Shown here piece by piece: positions 44,919 through 54,247 of a DNA stretch of 64,000 nt. This stretch comes from Pseudonocardiaceae bacterium. GTDB lineage: Bacteria; Actinomycetota; Actinomycetes; Mycobacteriales; Pseudonocardiaceae. The notes beneath the pieces are model-generated. The model saw only the letters and a list, made by a program, of their open reading frames with translations. It was not told where the DNA came from and did not search any database. Each line of letters starts with the position of its first letter. Positions within the stretch are counted from its first letter, which is position 1. Position numbers and translations under genes: made by a program. The DNA is taken from contig WHSZ01000001.1 in NCBI GenBank assembly GCA_009379845.1, forward strand, positions 124,001 to 188,000, in the 5' to 3' direction.

Positions 44919-46390
44919 CCGGCATCACCGCCGGCGTTGCCGAGCAGCGCGTCGGCGACTCGCCACAGGGCGAAGGCGTTCGCCGCCTTCACCAGCACCG
45001 CGTCTCCCGCCCGCAGCTGCTCGCCGAGCAGCTCGAGGGCCGCGTCCACGTCCGGCACCAGCACCGACTCCTCTCCCCATGACCCTTCGAGGCAGGCACC
45101 CTGATGCATCGGCCGGCCCTGCTCACCCACGACGACCAGCCGGTTGATGTCCAGTCGCACGGCCAGCCGGCCGATCTCGTCGTGTACCTCGGCGCCGGCC
45201 TCGCCCAGCTCGCCCATCGGCCCGAGAACCGCCCACGTCCGCCTGCCCTCACCGGCTCGGGCCATGGTGGCCAGCGATTTCAGCGCGGCACGCACCGACT
45301 CCGGGCTGGCGTTGTACGCGTCGTTGATCACGGTCACGCCATCCGCCCTGGTGACGACCTCCATCCGCTTCGCGGACACCGCTCGCGCCGCGGACAGTCG
45401 CCCGGCCACGTCGGGAACGCCCACCCCGAGTTCCAGCGCGACGGCTGCCGCGCTCAGGGCGTTGCCGATCTGGTGGCCACCGTGCAGCGGCAGCACCACA
45501 TCGGCCTCGCCTCGCTCGGTCACCAGGCGGAAGCGTGGCCGCGCCTGCTCGTCGACGTGCACGTCGGCTGCCCGCACCGCGGCATCCCGGTGCTCGCCGA
45601 CCAGCACCACGCGTGCCGCTGTCCGCTCGGCCATCGCGGCCACCAGCGGGTCATCGGCGTTGAGCACCGCGACGCCACCGTCGGCCGCGGCGGGAAGTGC
45701 CTCGACGAGCTCGCCTTTCGCCCGCGCGATGCCCTCCCGCGAGCCGAACTCACCGAGATGCGAGCTACCGACGTTGAGCACCACGCCGATGCGCGGCGGC
45801 GCGATGCGGCACAGCGCCGCGATGTGGCCGGTGCCCCGCGCGGAGAGTTCCAGCACCAGGTTGCGGGTCTGCTCGTCGGCACGCAGCACGGTCCACGGAT
45901 GCCCGAGTTCGTTGTTGAACGAGCCAGGCGGCGCCACCGTCGGCCCGGTGGCCTGGAGTAGCTGCGCGACCAGGTCCTTGGTCGTCGTCTTGCCCGACGA
46001 CCCGGTGATACCGATGACGTTCAGCGCCGGCAGCCGGTCGACCAGGTATCTGGCGAGCGCACCGAACGCGGCGAGCACCGCCGCGCCCGAGCCGTCGGCG
46101 TCCCCGGCAAGCGCGTAGGCGCCCGCGTACTCGGTTGCCTTCGGGGGAACGATCACCGACGGCGCGTCTACCTCGCGGGCGGCGAGCACCCCGGCCGCGC
46201 CGGCGGCCACCGCCTTGGCTGCGAAGTCGTGGCCGTCCACCCGCTCGCCCGGTACGGCCACGAACAGCCCGCCCGCGCCGACCTTCCGGGAATCGAACTC
46301 CACGTCGCCGGTGACCAGCGCGGCGCCGTCGGTGCGGTGCAGGCGCCCACCGACCGCGGCGGCGATCTCGGCGAGGCTCATGGCCCTCAT
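44915..46390 (-). CDS. murF: UDP-N-acetylmuramoyl-tripeptide--D-Ala-D-Ala ligase
   Basis: A 491-residue Mur ligase that adds D-Ala-D-Ala. It has the N-terminal DSR substrate motif ([14 protein letters not shown]), ATP loop [23 protein letters not shown] and [18 protein letters not shown] 46390 overlaps the murE stop (ATGA); an ATG at 46381 is possible. Confidence 0.96.
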   Translation of the reverse strand: MRAMSLAEIAAAVGGRLHRTDGAALVTGDVEFDSRKVGAGGLFVAVPGERVDGHDFAAKAVAAGAAGVLAAREVDAPSVIVPPKATEYAGAYALAGDADGSGAAVLAAFGALARYLVDRLPALNVIGITGSSGKTTTKDLVAQLLQATGPTVAPPGSFNNELGHPWTVLRADEQTRNLVLELSARGTGHIAALCRIAPPRIGVVLNVGSSHLGEFGSREGIARAKGELVEALPAAADGGVAVLNADDPLVAAMAERTAARVVLVGEHRDAAVRAADVHVDEQARPRFRLVTERGEADVVLPLHGGHQIGNALSAAAVALELGVGVPDVAGRLSAARAVSAKRMEVVTRADGVTVINDAYNASPESVRAALKSLATMARAGEGRRTWAVLGPMGELGEAGAEVHDEIGRLAVRLDINRLVVVGEQGRPMHQGACLEGSWGEESVLVPDVDAALELLGEQLRAGDAVLVKAANAFALWRVADALLGNAGGDAG

Positions 46391-48039
46391 GCGTCCACCC
46401 CGGGCCCCGCCGGGTCGCCGGCTTCCATGTCCAACCGTGCCCTGATGACGGCCTCCAACTCGTCGCGATCGGAGAACGGGTGCACGACGCCGGCGATCTC
46501 CTGGCCGGTCTCGTGGCCCTTCCCCGCGATGATCACCACGTCGCCCGCCCGCGCGCGGCGCACCGCCGTGGCGATCGCGGCCCTGCGATCCCCGACATCG
46601 ATCACCTCGCCGCGTTGGCCGGCCGGCACGGCAAGCGCGCCGTCGCGCATGGCGGCACGAATCGCGGCGGGATCCTCGCTGCGTGGATTGTCGTCGGTCA
46701 CCACGAGGAGATCACTTCGACGCGCCGCCGCTTCACCCATGAGCGGGCGTTTCGCGGTATCCCGATCTCCGCCGCAGCCGAGCACGATGATCACTCTGCC
46801 ATCCGTGCCCGCCCGGATCGCGTCCAGGCCCTTCGCGACGGCGGCCGGCTTGTGCGCGTAGTCCACCACGGCGGCGAAGTCCTGGCCGAGCACCACGCGT
46901 TCCATCCGGCCCGGCACGTCAACGCCGGCCAGCCCGGCCGCGATGTGCTTGCCGGATACCCCGACCGCGTGCAGGCCGGCGGCGGCCAACAGGGCGTTGG
47001 CCACGTTGAACGAGCCCGGCAGCCGCAGCTCGACGGGCTGGCGGAAGCCGTCGGGGCCGTGCACCACGAACGTCTGGCTGCCGGTCGGCGAGGCCGTGAT
47101 GTCGCTCGCCGTCCACATCGCGTCGTCCACGTCGTCCACAGTGGACACGGTGACGGTGTGCGGTGCGACGAGCCGCCTGCCCCACTCGCCGTCCGTGCAC
47201 ACCACCTCGGTGGTGGAACGCCCGTCGAACAGCTGCGCCTTCGCGGCGAAGTAGTCCTCCATGTCGGCGTGGAAATCGAGGTGGTCCTGGGACAGGTTGG
47301 TGAACGCGCCGACCGCGAACCGGGTGCCGTTCACCCTGCCGAGTGCCAGCGCGTGGCTGGAGACCTCCATCGGCACGTGGGTGACGCCGTGCTCGGCCAT
47401 CACCGCGAACAACGCCTGCAGGTCGGGCGCTTCCGGGGTGGTGAACCCGCTGCTCAGCCGCTCGCCGGCGATCAGCGTCTGCACCGTGCCGAGCAGGCCG
47501 GTGGTGTGCCCGGCGGCGCGCAGCCCGGCCTCCAGGAGATAGCTGGTGGTTGTCTTGCCGGAGGTACCGGTGACCCCGAGCACGGCGAGCCGCAGCGACG
47601 GTTCCCCGTAGATCCACGCGGCGATCTCGCCGAGGATTCCGCGCGGGTTCGGATGCACCAGTACCGGAACCCCGGCCTCGGCCAGGACGGGACGGGAGGC
47701 GCCGGCCTCGTCGGTGAGCACCGCACCCGCGCCGGCGGCAAGCGCTTCGGCTGCGAAGTCCGCGCCGTGGGCGCGCGCGCCTGGCAGCGCGGCGAACAGG
47801 TCGCCGGGAAGCACTTGCTGGGCGCGCAGGGTGGCACCGGTGACGGTGTCGTCGGCGGCTTCCTGCCCCTGTCCCGTCGGGGTGACCAACCGGGCGTCCG
47901 CGCGAGCGATCAGCGTGTTGATCGGCACCGGTTCGATGCGGGTCGGACGGGGCGGGGCGGAAACGGCCTTGCCCTCAAGCTTGGCGCGCACGGCTGGAAA
48001 GGCTACCGGCGCGCGCTGAGCCCACTCGGGGTAGGGCAT
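46387..48039 (-). CDS. murE: UDP-MurNAc-tripeptide synthetase (meso-DAP type)
   Basis: A 550-residue ligase that adds the third amino acid. It has GTSGKTTTSYLLE (ATP), TTPEAPDLQALFAVM, the carbamylated-Lys region and the DNPRSEDP substrate motif; DNPR marks meso-diaminopimelate specificity, expected for this lineage. An N-terminal extension of about 35 residues is usual in Pseudonocardiaceae. ATG 48039 has GGAG upstream. 110 bp from ftsI. Confidence 0.96.
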   Translation of the reverse strand: MPYPEWAQRAPVAFPAVRAKLEGKAVSAPPRPTRIEPVPINTLIARADARLVTPTGQGQEAADDTVTGATLRAQQVLPGDLFAALPGARAHGADFAAEALAAGAGAVLTDEAGASRPVLAEAGVPVLVHPNPRGILGEIAAWIYGEPSLRLAVLGVTGTSGKTTTSYLLEAGLRAAGHTTGLLGTVQTLIAGERLSSGFTTPEAPDLQALFAVMAEHGVTHVPMEVSSHALALGRVNGTRFAVGAFTNLSQDHLDFHADMEDYFAAKAQLFDGRSTTEVVCTDGEWGRRLVAPHTVTVSTVDDVDDAMWTASDITASPTGSQTFVVHGPDGFRQPVELRLPGSFNVANALLAAAGLHAVGVSGKHIAAGLAGVDVPGRMERVVLGQDFAAVVDYAHKPAAVAKGLDAIRAGTDGRVIIVLGCGGDRDTAKRPLMGEAAARRSDLLVVTDDNPRSEDPAAIRAAMRDGALAVPAGQRGEVIDVGDRRAAIATAVRRARAGDVVIIAGKGHETGQEIAGVVHPFSDRDELEAVIRARLDMEAGDPAGPGVDA

Positions 48040-48149
48040 TGTGTACTCCTATCGCGGGCACCGGCGCGTCGATTCCGCGCTGTGCCGGCACATCGCGGGC
48101 GACGACAATGACGCCGTTACTGGAGCGAGGCCGGCTGCTCAGCCGGTGG

Positions 48150-50087
48150 CTACTCGCCGACGACGAGGGGGACCACCGGGCTCGGCTTCTTGGAAAGCGG
48201 GATCTGGTAGCGCTGCGCGATGTACGACGCGATGTCGTGGAACAGTGGTGCCGCGGTGTGTCCCTGCGGCAACGTGGTTTCCGGCTGGTCGAGCATGATC
48301 GCCACGACGAATCGCGGGTCGTCAGCTGGCAGCATGCCCGCGAACGTGATCCAGTACTTGTCGCTGCTGTACGCGCCGGTCGCCGGGTTCACCTGCTGCG
48401 CGGTGCCGGTCTTTCCGGATACCTGATAGCCCTGCAACGCCGCGGCCGGCGCGGTACCGCTGTTCTGGCCGGGCTGGTCCTGCGTCACCGCGCGCAGCAT
48501 GTTCCGCACCGTCTTCGCCGTCTGCGGCTTGACCACCCGGACTCCCGGCGGGCGCGGCATCTCCTCGCGGACGCCGCCCGGCTTGATCTCCGCGTCGACC
48601 AGCCGCGGCGGTACCCGCACCCCGTCGTTCGCGATGGTCTGGTACATCCCGGCCATCTGCAGCAGCGTCATGGAAAGGCCCTGGCCGATGGGCAGGTTGC
48701 CGAACGTGCTGCCGGACCACTGGCTGCGCGGCGGAACCGAACCGGGACTCTCGCCGGGCAGACCGATCCCGGTACGCACACCGAGCCCGAATTTCCGCAG
48801 CATGTCCGCGAAACGCTGCTCGCCGACCTTTTGCGCGGTCAGCAGCGTGCCGATGTTGGAGGACTTCGCGAACACACCGGTCAGTGTCATGCCAAGGGTG
48901 CCGTGCGCCCACGCATCGTGCACCACGTGATCGGACACCTGCAGCGATCCGGGCACCTGAATCACCTCACGCGGCTCAGCAACGCCATGTTCGATGGCCG
49001 CCGAAGCCGTGATGACCTTGTTCACCGAACCCGGTTCGTACGGCGTGGTCACCGCGGTGTTGTTCATGTTGTCCGGGTTCGCGGTCTCCAGATCGTTCGG
49101 GTCGAACGTCTTGTCGTTGGCCAGGGCGTAGACCTCGCTGGTCTTCGCGTCCATCACCACCGCGCTGGCGCTTCGTGCCCGCGCCTGCTTGGCGTAGTCG
49201 GTCAGCTGCCGCTGCAGGGTGTACTGCATGTCCGAATCCAGCGTCAACGCCAGATCGGAACCGGGCGTCGCCGGCTGGATGTTCCGCTCCGTGCCGGGGA
49301 TGACCACGCTGTCGCTACCCTCCGCGGTATCCGCGAGCTTGCGACCGGGGATACCGGCGAGATCGTTGTCCCGCGCGCTTTCCAACCCGCTCAACCCGTG
49401 CAGGTTGTGCTTGCGGACGTCCTTGTCCTCCATCCGCCAGTTCGCCGCGCCCACCACGTTCGAGGCGAGTTCACCGCCCGGGTACTCCCGCAGCGCACGT
49501 TTCTCCGTCTCCATCTCCGCGAACCGGGTGGTGATCTTGCGCGCCTTGGTTGGCTCGACGTTGTGCACCAGGTAGGTGAACGTGACGTCGTCGCGAAGCT
49601 CGTTCAGGATCTCGTCGCGATCCACCTGATTCCCCAGCACCTTCTTCATGTAGCCGGCGATCTGCTCGGTGCGTTCGTTGTAGTCCGGCGCGTTCGGGCT
49701 CTTGCGGGCCTGCGCGTCCCACTGCGCCCGCATCGCCTTCGGCCGCCATGCCAGGCTCACCACGTCCATGCTGAACGCGAGCTTGACCCCGTTGCGGTCC
49801 ACAATGGATCCGCGTTCGGCTGGGATCTCCATCGCGGTGGCGCGCTGCTGCTCCGCCCGGTTGGCGAGCGCCTCGGCTTCGAATCCCTGCACCTGCACCA
49901 GCTTGACGCCCGCGGCGACCAGCAGGAAGCGCACCGCGACGTACCGCACCTTCGGGTTGCGCTTGGTCCGTGCACCGACCCGTTTGGTCGGCACCGCCCG
50001 GCCGTTACCCTTCGATGGGCCTTTCGATGGCCCCGTCCGCGCCGGCGGCGGACGCCGGGCGTTCGACGGTCCGGACGGTCGCGGCAC
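48150..50087 (-). CDS. ftsI: Penicillin-binding protein FtsI/PbpB (septal transpeptidase)
   Basis: A 645-residue class B PBP: basic cytoplasmic tail, one membrane anchor (about 48-66), dimerisation/pedestal domain, and transpeptidase domain with S354-V-N-K (SxxK), S409-S-N (SxN) and K559-T-G (KTG). It crosslinks septal peptidoglycan with FtsW. GTG 50087 shares one base with the ftsL stop (TAGTG), after AAGGAGG. Beta-lactams target this enzyme. Confidence 0.97.
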   Translation of the reverse strand: MPRPSGPSNARRPPPARTGPSKGPSKGNGRAVPTKRVGARTKRNPKVRYVAVRFLLVAAGVKLVQVQGFEAEALANRAEQQRATAMEIPAERGSIVDRNGVKLAFSMDVVSLAWRPKAMRAQWDAQARKSPNAPDYNERTEQIAGYMKKVLGNQVDRDEILNELRDDVTFTYLVHNVEPTKARKITTRFAEMETEKRALREYPGGELASNVVGAANWRMEDKDVRKHNLHGLSGLESARDNDLAGIPGRKLADTAEGSDSVVIPGTERNIQPATPGSDLALTLDSDMQYTLQRQLTDYAKQARARSASAVVMDAKTSEVYALANDKTFDPNDLETANPDNMNNTAVTTPYEPGSVNKVITASAAIEHGVAEPREVIQVPGSLQVSDHVVHDAWAHGTLGMTLTGVFAKSSNIGTLLTAQKVGEQRFADMLRKFGLGVRTGIGLPGESPGSVPPRSQWSGSTFGNLPIGQGLSMTLLQMAGMYQTIANDGVRVPPRLVDAEIKPGGVREEMPRPPGVRVVKPQTAKTVRNMLRAVTQDQPGQNSGTAPAAALQGYQVSGKTGTAQQVNPATGAYSSDKYWITFAGMLPADDPRFVVAIMLDQPETTLPQGHTAAPLFHDIASYIAQRYQIPLSKKPSPVVPLVVGE

Positions 50088-50824
50088 TACGGCCCTCCTT
50101 CCGCTCGCGGTACCGGCTGCTGATCGGCGGGTGACTGCGCCTGCCGCCGCTCGTCGGCTGGCTGGCGCTGCTCGCCGGGCTGCTGCTGGTTCGCCCGGTC
50201 ATCGGCCGGCTGCCGGTGCTCCTGTGGCCGCGGCTGGGCGGGTGGTTGCCGCTCGGCCGGCGGTTGCCCGGAAGGCGGCGGCGATTCCGGCTGTGGCGCG
50301 CCGGCGGCCCGCCGGGGCTTGCCGACGACCTTCACCTTGCCGTCCGGACCGACCACCAGCCGGGCCGGATTGCCGCCCGGCACCATGCCCAGCTTGCGGG
50401 CCTGCTCGGCCAGCGCCGAGGCCGACTCCTTGCGCATCACGTCGCGCTCCAGTATTTCGGCGCGCTCGGCCAGGCTGTTCGCCCGTTGGGTGGCGTTCTC
50501 CAGCCGGTAGGAGTCCGCGATCGCCTGGGTGGAGAAGTACAGCGTGGCGGCCACCCCGACGGCGAGCAGGCCGATGATCAGCATCACGAACGAGGCGCGG
50601 GACGCGTTTCCGGACCGCACCGCCACCTTCTGCCTGGCAGCGGTCTTGCCGACGCGCTGTTCCCGGCGCGCGTAGGCCCGCTCGGCCGCGGCGGAACGGG
50701 ATCGGCCGTTGCCGCGCTGCGTGGTCTTGGCCGGGGTGGGTTCCGGCTGGCGCCTGCGTTCCGGTGCGCGGGTCGTCGAACGAGCCCGGGTGCTCGACGT
50801 CCGGGTTCTGGTTGGTGCCGTCAT
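50087..50824 (-). CDS. FtsL-like divisome protein with extended tail
   Basis: A 245-residue bitopic protein: basic Arg/Thr-rich N-tail (1-75), one membrane helix (about 78-98), a short coiled coil with leucine-type heptads (about 105-145), and an unusually long Pro/Gln/Arg/Glu-rich C-tail. The position between rsmH and ftsI matches FtsL (Rv2164c). The C-tail is longer than in E. coli FtsL and predicted extracytoplasmic. ATG 50824. 7 bp from rsmH. Confidence 0.85.
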   Translation of the reverse strand: MTAPTRTRTSSTRARSTTRAPERRRQPEPTPAKTTQRGNGRSRSAAAERAYARREQRVGKTAARQKVAVRSGNASRASFVMLIIGLLAVGVAATLYFSTQAIADSYRLENATQRANSLAERAEILERDVMRKESASALAEQARKLGMVPGGNPARLVVGPDGKVKVVGKPRRAAGAPQPESPPPSGQPPAERQPPAQPRPQEHRQPADDRANQQQPGEQRQPADERRQAQSPADQQPVPRAEGGP

Positions 50825-50831
50825 CGCGCGA

Positions 50832-51812
50832 TCACGCAGCCTCTCGGATCCGCTCAGCCGCGCGCAGCCGCACGGACGCCGCCCTCGGGTTCCGGTCGAT
50901 CTCCTCGTCGCCGGCTTTCTCCGCGCCCCTGGTCAGCAGCCGCAGCTGCGGGGCGTGCTCGGGAAGTTCCACCGGAAGATCGGGTGGTGTCCGGGACGTG
51001 GCCAGCTCGGCCAGCGCCCGCTTCACCACCCGATCCTCGAGCGAGTGGTAGGACTCGATCACCACGCGACCGCCGACGGCCAGCGCGCCGAGCGCCGAGG
51101 GCAGCGCCGCGCGCAACGCGGCCAGCTCACCGTTGACCTCGATGCGCAACGCCTGGAAGGTGCGCTTCGCGGGGTGCCCGCCGGTCCGCCTGCTTGCCGC
51201 CGGCAGCGTTTCGTAGAGCAACCGCACCAGCCGCTCGCTGGTGTCGAACGGCTCGCGTTCCCGCTCCCGCACCACGGCACGGGCGATCTTGGCCGCGAAC
51301 CGCTCCTCGCCGTACTCGCGCAGCAGCCGGGTCAGCTCGGCTGCCGGGTAGGTGTTCAGCACGTCCGCTGCCGTCAGCTCGGCGTCCGTGTCCATCCGCA
51401 TGTCCAGGGGTGCGTCGGCGGAGTAGGCGAACCCGCGTTCGGTGCTGTCCAGCTGCATCGAGGACACCCCGAGGTCGAACAGCACACCGTCCACTTCGGA
51501 CAAGCCGAACTCGGCGAGCACCGAGGGCATCTCGTCGTACACCGCGTGCACCACATGCACCCGGTCCCCGTACCGGGCCAGGCGATCGCGGGAGTACGCC
51601 AGGGCGGCCGGATCGCGGTCGAGGGCGATCAGCCGGAGCGCGGGGTGGGCGGCGAGCAGGGCGTCGGCGTGCCCGCCGAGGCCCACGGTGGCGTCCACCA
51701 CGGTGGCGGGTTTCTCGCCCGTCGCCCGATCACCGACCGCCGGTGCGAACAGCGCGAGCACCCGGTCCAGCAGCACCGGAACGTGCTGCGGCCGCGAAGG
51801 CTCCCCAGGCAT
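50832..51812 (-). CDS. rsmH: 16S rRNA (cytosine1402-N4)-methyltransferase
   Basis: A 326-residue SAM methyltransferase (MraW). N-terminal [13 protein letters not shown] site [25 protein letters not shown] and the C-terminal [12 protein letters not shown] and ESYHSLEDR motifs are all conserved. The start is the ATG at 51812, with GGAAGGGGG about 6 nt upstream, rather than the TTG two codons earlier. Between it and mraZ there is an unusual 252-bp gap with a long inverted repeat. Confidence 0.96.
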   Translation of the reverse strand: MPGEPSRPQHVPVLLDRVLALFAPAVGDRATGEKPATVVDATVGLGGHADALLAAHPALRLIALDRDPAALAYSRDRLARYGDRVHVVHAVYDEMPSVLAEFGLSEVDGVLFDLGVSSMQLDSTERGFAYSADAPLDMRMDTDAELTAADVLNTYPAAELTRLLREYGEERFAAKIARAVVREREREPFDTSERLVRLLYETLPAASRRTGGHPAKRTFQALRIEVNGELAALRAALPSALGALAVGGRVVIESYHSLEDRVVKRALAELATSRTPPDLPVELPEHAPQLRLLTRGAEKAGDEEIDRNPRAASVRLRAAERIREAA

Positions 51813-51898
51813 GGCCAACCCCCTTCCACCGCTGACCCGACGTTTGCGCCTGCTTTGGTTCGTCCCGCGTTTCCAGCCACGCGCTCACGGAGAAAGCC

Positions 51899-51992
51899 GC
51901 GGATGCGGTGAGGTCTCAGCCCGCTCGCCGAACTTGGCGCCGGGGAAGGTGCGCCAGGGCCGATCTGCGGACCGAGGCCTCACCGCATCCGC
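51899..51992 (-). repeat. 19-bp inverted repeat in the mraZ-rsmH gap
   Basis: GCGGATGCGGTGAGG plus CTC (51899-51917) pairs with GAG plus CCTCACCGCATCCGC (51974-51992), 18 of 19 matching, across a 56-nt loop. It lies between the mraZ stop (52065) and the rsmH start (51812). It could form an RNA stem that attenuates or insulates rsmH from mraZ. The gap contains no recognisable gene. Confidence 0.85.
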
Positions 51993-52064
51993 TCATTCCG
52001 CCGTGTTCACGGCCTTCGCCGGGCGTACCCGCACCCCCCGACGGTGCGGGCGCCGGCGATCGCC

Positions 52065-52496
52065 TCAGAACACGCCGGGAAGAACCTCCTCCTGTGCTCG
52101 CGCGTAGCCCTCCTCGTGTTCGTCCAGGTAGCCCTGCCATGCCTCGGCATCCCAGATCTCCAGCCGGGTGATCGCTCCGATCACCACGCACTCCTTGTTC
52201 AGACCGGCGTAGCGGCGCAGCTCCGGGGCGATCGCGATCCGCCCTTGACCGTCCGGCCGCTGCTCGTCGGTCCCGGCGAACAGGTACCGCTGGTAGGCAC
52301 GCACCGCTTCGTTGGTGAACGGCGCCTCGGCCACCTTGCGGGCCAGCTGTTCGAACTCGGCACGCGGAAAGACGTACAGACAGTGATCCTGGCCCTTGGT
52401 CACCATCAGCCCGCCCGCGAGCGCGTCCCGAAACTTCGCCGGCAGGGTCAACCGCCCCTTGTCGTCGAGCTTCGGGGTGTGGGTACCGAGAAACAT
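52065..52496 (-). CDS. mraZ: Transcriptional repressor MraZ
   Basis: A 143-residue MraZ with two AbrB-type SpoVT folds. It has the paired DxxxR-type signatures [18 protein letters not shown] (about residues 9-26) and [18 protein letters not shown]. MraZ binds TGGGN direct repeats spaced 10 bp and represses the dcw cluster, including itself. The start is the ATG at 52496, with GGGAGG 10 nt upstream. Five 10-bp-phased boxes overlap its predicted promoter. Confidence 0.97.
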   Translation of the reverse strand: MFLGTHTPKLDDKGRLTLPAKFRDALAGGLMVTKGQDHCLYVFPRAEFEQLARKVAEAPFTNEAVRAYQRYLFAGTDEQRPDGQGRIAIAPELRRYAGLNKECVVIGAITRLEIWDAEAWQGYLDEHEEGYARAQEEVLPGVF

Positions 52497-52538
52497 CGGC
52501 CGCCACCTCCCCACCGGCTCCACGTACCGGCCATGAGG

Positions 52539-52590
52539 CCCCCTTCTGCCCCACTTCTTGCCACAGTACCCCACTTCTGGGCACAGTCAA
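52539..52590 (-). promoter_or_regulatory. mraZ promoter with MraZ boxes (array A)
   Basis: Minus strand: -35 TTGACT (52590-52585), 16-bp spacer, -10 TACTGT (52568-52563). Overlapping it are hexamers at exact 10-bp intervals: GTGCCC (52584), GTGGGG (52574), GTGGCA (52564), GTGGGG (52554) and AGGGGG (52544). This matches the known MraZ site (TGGGN repeats 10 bp apart) and predicts autorepression. Confidence 0.8.
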
Positions 52591-52656
52591 TCGCGCATCA
52601 TCCGTGCTCACGCCATCGTCAGAGGTATTTAGCCAGGTCAAAGCCGTGATGAGCAG

Positions 52657-52682
52657 GTGGGGAATGGTGGGGAAGATGGGCC
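52657..52682 (+). promoter_or_regulatory. MraZ-type boxes, array B (plus strand)
   Basis: GTGGGG at 52657 and 52667 with a third weaker ATGGGC at 52676, 10-bp phased, on the plus strand. It faces the moxR operon rather than mraZ. Same motif and phasing as array A. Confidence 0.6.
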
Positions 52683-52782
52683 GACCCGGGCCGCGGATAT
52701 CACCCGACAAGGGGGTACGGGCGGCTCGGGCGCCGGAATTTTCGCCTCTTCCACCCGGTTGGCGGCGCTGCCGAGGTTTGCC

Positions 52783-52802
52783 GTGGGGAAGCGTGGGGAA
52801 TG
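52783..52802 (+). promoter_or_regulatory. MraZ-type boxes, array C (plus strand)
   Basis: GTGGGGAAGC then GTGGGGAATG at 52783 and 52793, exactly 10 bp apart. It lies 236 bp before the moxR GTG. Same motif as A and B. The rest of this 541-bp divergent gap holds a TTGACA (52906-52911) that could be a -35 for moxR, and the tandem repeat at 52841. Confidence 0.55.
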
Positions 52803-52840
52803 CCGGAACACCGTGCCGCGCGACGTCGTTGGACGGCGAT

Positions 52841-52880
52841 CCGCTCTGCTCGGCTCTGCTCGGCTCTGCTCGGCTCTGCT
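52841..52880 (+). repeat. 10-bp tandem repeat in the mraZ-moxR gap
   Basis: One CCGCTCTGCT and three CGGCTCTGCT units, 10 bp each, followed by a partial unit. It lies between array C and the moxR start. Non-coding. Confidence 0.9.
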
Positions 52881-53037
52881 CTGCTCGTCGATAGCTCGCG
52901 GAGGTTTGACACACTGAATGCGAGACTTGGTCCACGCCGCCATCCAGCTAGAGCCCTCACCGCGGAGCGCCCACGGGACTGGCCGGTTCGACTGACTCGC
53001 GGCCCGGCGGGTGCCGGGGAGATCACCAGGAGGTCGA

Positions 53038-54240
53038 GTGACGTCGCGCAGTACACCTGCGGCTACCAGTGGCTACGGGTATGAGCCAACCGTGAACCAC
53101 AACGGCCCCGCGCACACCGGCTACGGCAACCCACCCGATGGCAACCACGACGGGTACCACCCCGACGGCCACTACCCCGACGGCCACCCCGACGGCCACC
53201 CGGACGGCTCCGACTACGCCGACCCCACGCTGCCCGTGTCGATGCCGGAGTTGCACGACACCGTCCGGCGGATCGCCGGCAACGTGGAACGGGTGCTGGT
53301 CGGTAAGCCCGAGGTTGTCCGCGTCGCGCTGGTCACCCTGCTCGCGGAGGGGCACCTGCTGGTCGAGGATGTGCCAGGCGTTGGCAAGACGTCGCTGGCC
53401 AAGGCACTCGCCAGATCCATCGACTGCACGGCCAGCCGGGTGCAGTTCACCCCTGACCTGCTGCCGAGCGACGTGACCGGGGTGTCCATCTACAACCGGC
53501 GCACCGGCGAGTTCGAGTTCCGCCCCGGCCCGGTGTTCGCGAACATCGTGGTCGGCGACGAGATCAACCGGGCATCCCCGAAGACCCAGTCGGCATTGCT
53601 GGAATGCATGGAGGAACACCAGGTCACGGTGGACACGGTGACCTACCACCTCCCCCCGCCGTTCATGGTGATCGCCACCCAGAACCCGATCGAGATGGAG
53701 GGCACCTACGCGCTGCCGGAGGCGCAGCGCGACCGCTTCACCTCACGGGTGTCGATCGGCTACCCCGATCCGCAGGCCGAGCTGTCCATGGTGGACGAGC
53801 ACGCCGGCCACGACCCGCTCGGCGAGCTGCAGCCGGTTTCGGACGCCACACACGTCTGCCAGCTGATGCGGACCGTCCGCCGGGTGCACATCTCCCCCGA
53901 GGTTCGGCGCTACGCCGTGGAACTGGTGTCCGCCACCCGGCAGCTCGCCGACGTGCGGCTTGGCGCGTCCCCGCGCGCGACCCTGCACCTGGTACGGGCC
54001 GCCCGCGCGCAGGCGGCGCTGTCCGGCCGGGAGTACGTGGTACCCGACGACATGCACCTGATCGCGCAGCCGGTGCTGGCCCACCGGCTGGTGCTGACCC
54101 CGGAGGCGCACGCCGCCCGCCGTACGCCGGCGGACGTGGTCCGCGCCGTGCTGCACCGCGTGCCGGTCCCGCAGGGCGGGCGGGAGACCGGCATGCAGCA
54201 GCCTTCCGATCGGGTACCCGAGTACCGCGGCGCGAGGTAG
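53038..54240 (+). CDS. MoxR-family AAA+ ATPase
   Basis: A 400-residue MoxR ATPase, thought to act as a chaperone assembling partner DUF58/transglutaminase systems. Residues about 20-65 are a low-complexity HPDG/YPDG repeat (encoded by 12- and 15-bp repeats). The AAA+ core has Walker A LVEDVPGVGKTSLAKAL, Walker B VVGDEINRASPKTQSALLE and sensor motifs (ATQNPIEMEGTYALPEAQRDRF). The GTG at 53038 has AGGAGG upstream. First of moxR-DUF58-transglutaminase, divergent from mraZ. Confidence 0.92.
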   Translation: MTSRSTPAATSGYGYEPTVNHNGPAHTGYGNPPDGNHDGYHPDGHYPDGHPDGHPDGSDYADPTLPVSMPELHDTVRRIAGNVERVLVGKPEVVRVALVTLLAEGHLLVEDVPGVGKTSLAKALARSIDCTASRVQFTPDLLPSDVTGVSIYNRRTGEFEFRPGPVFANIVVGDEINRASPKTQSALLECMEEHQVTVDTVTYHLPPPFMVIATQNPIEMEGTYALPEAQRDRFTSRVSIGYPDPQAELSMVDEHAGHDPLGELQPVSDATHVCQLMRTVRRVHISPEVRRYAVELVSATRQLADVRLGASPRATLHLVRAARAQAALSGREYVVPDDMHLIAQPVLAHRLVLTPEAHAARRTPADVVRAVLHRVPVPQGGRETGMQQPSDRVPEYRGAR

Positions 54241-54247
54241 CACCGCG

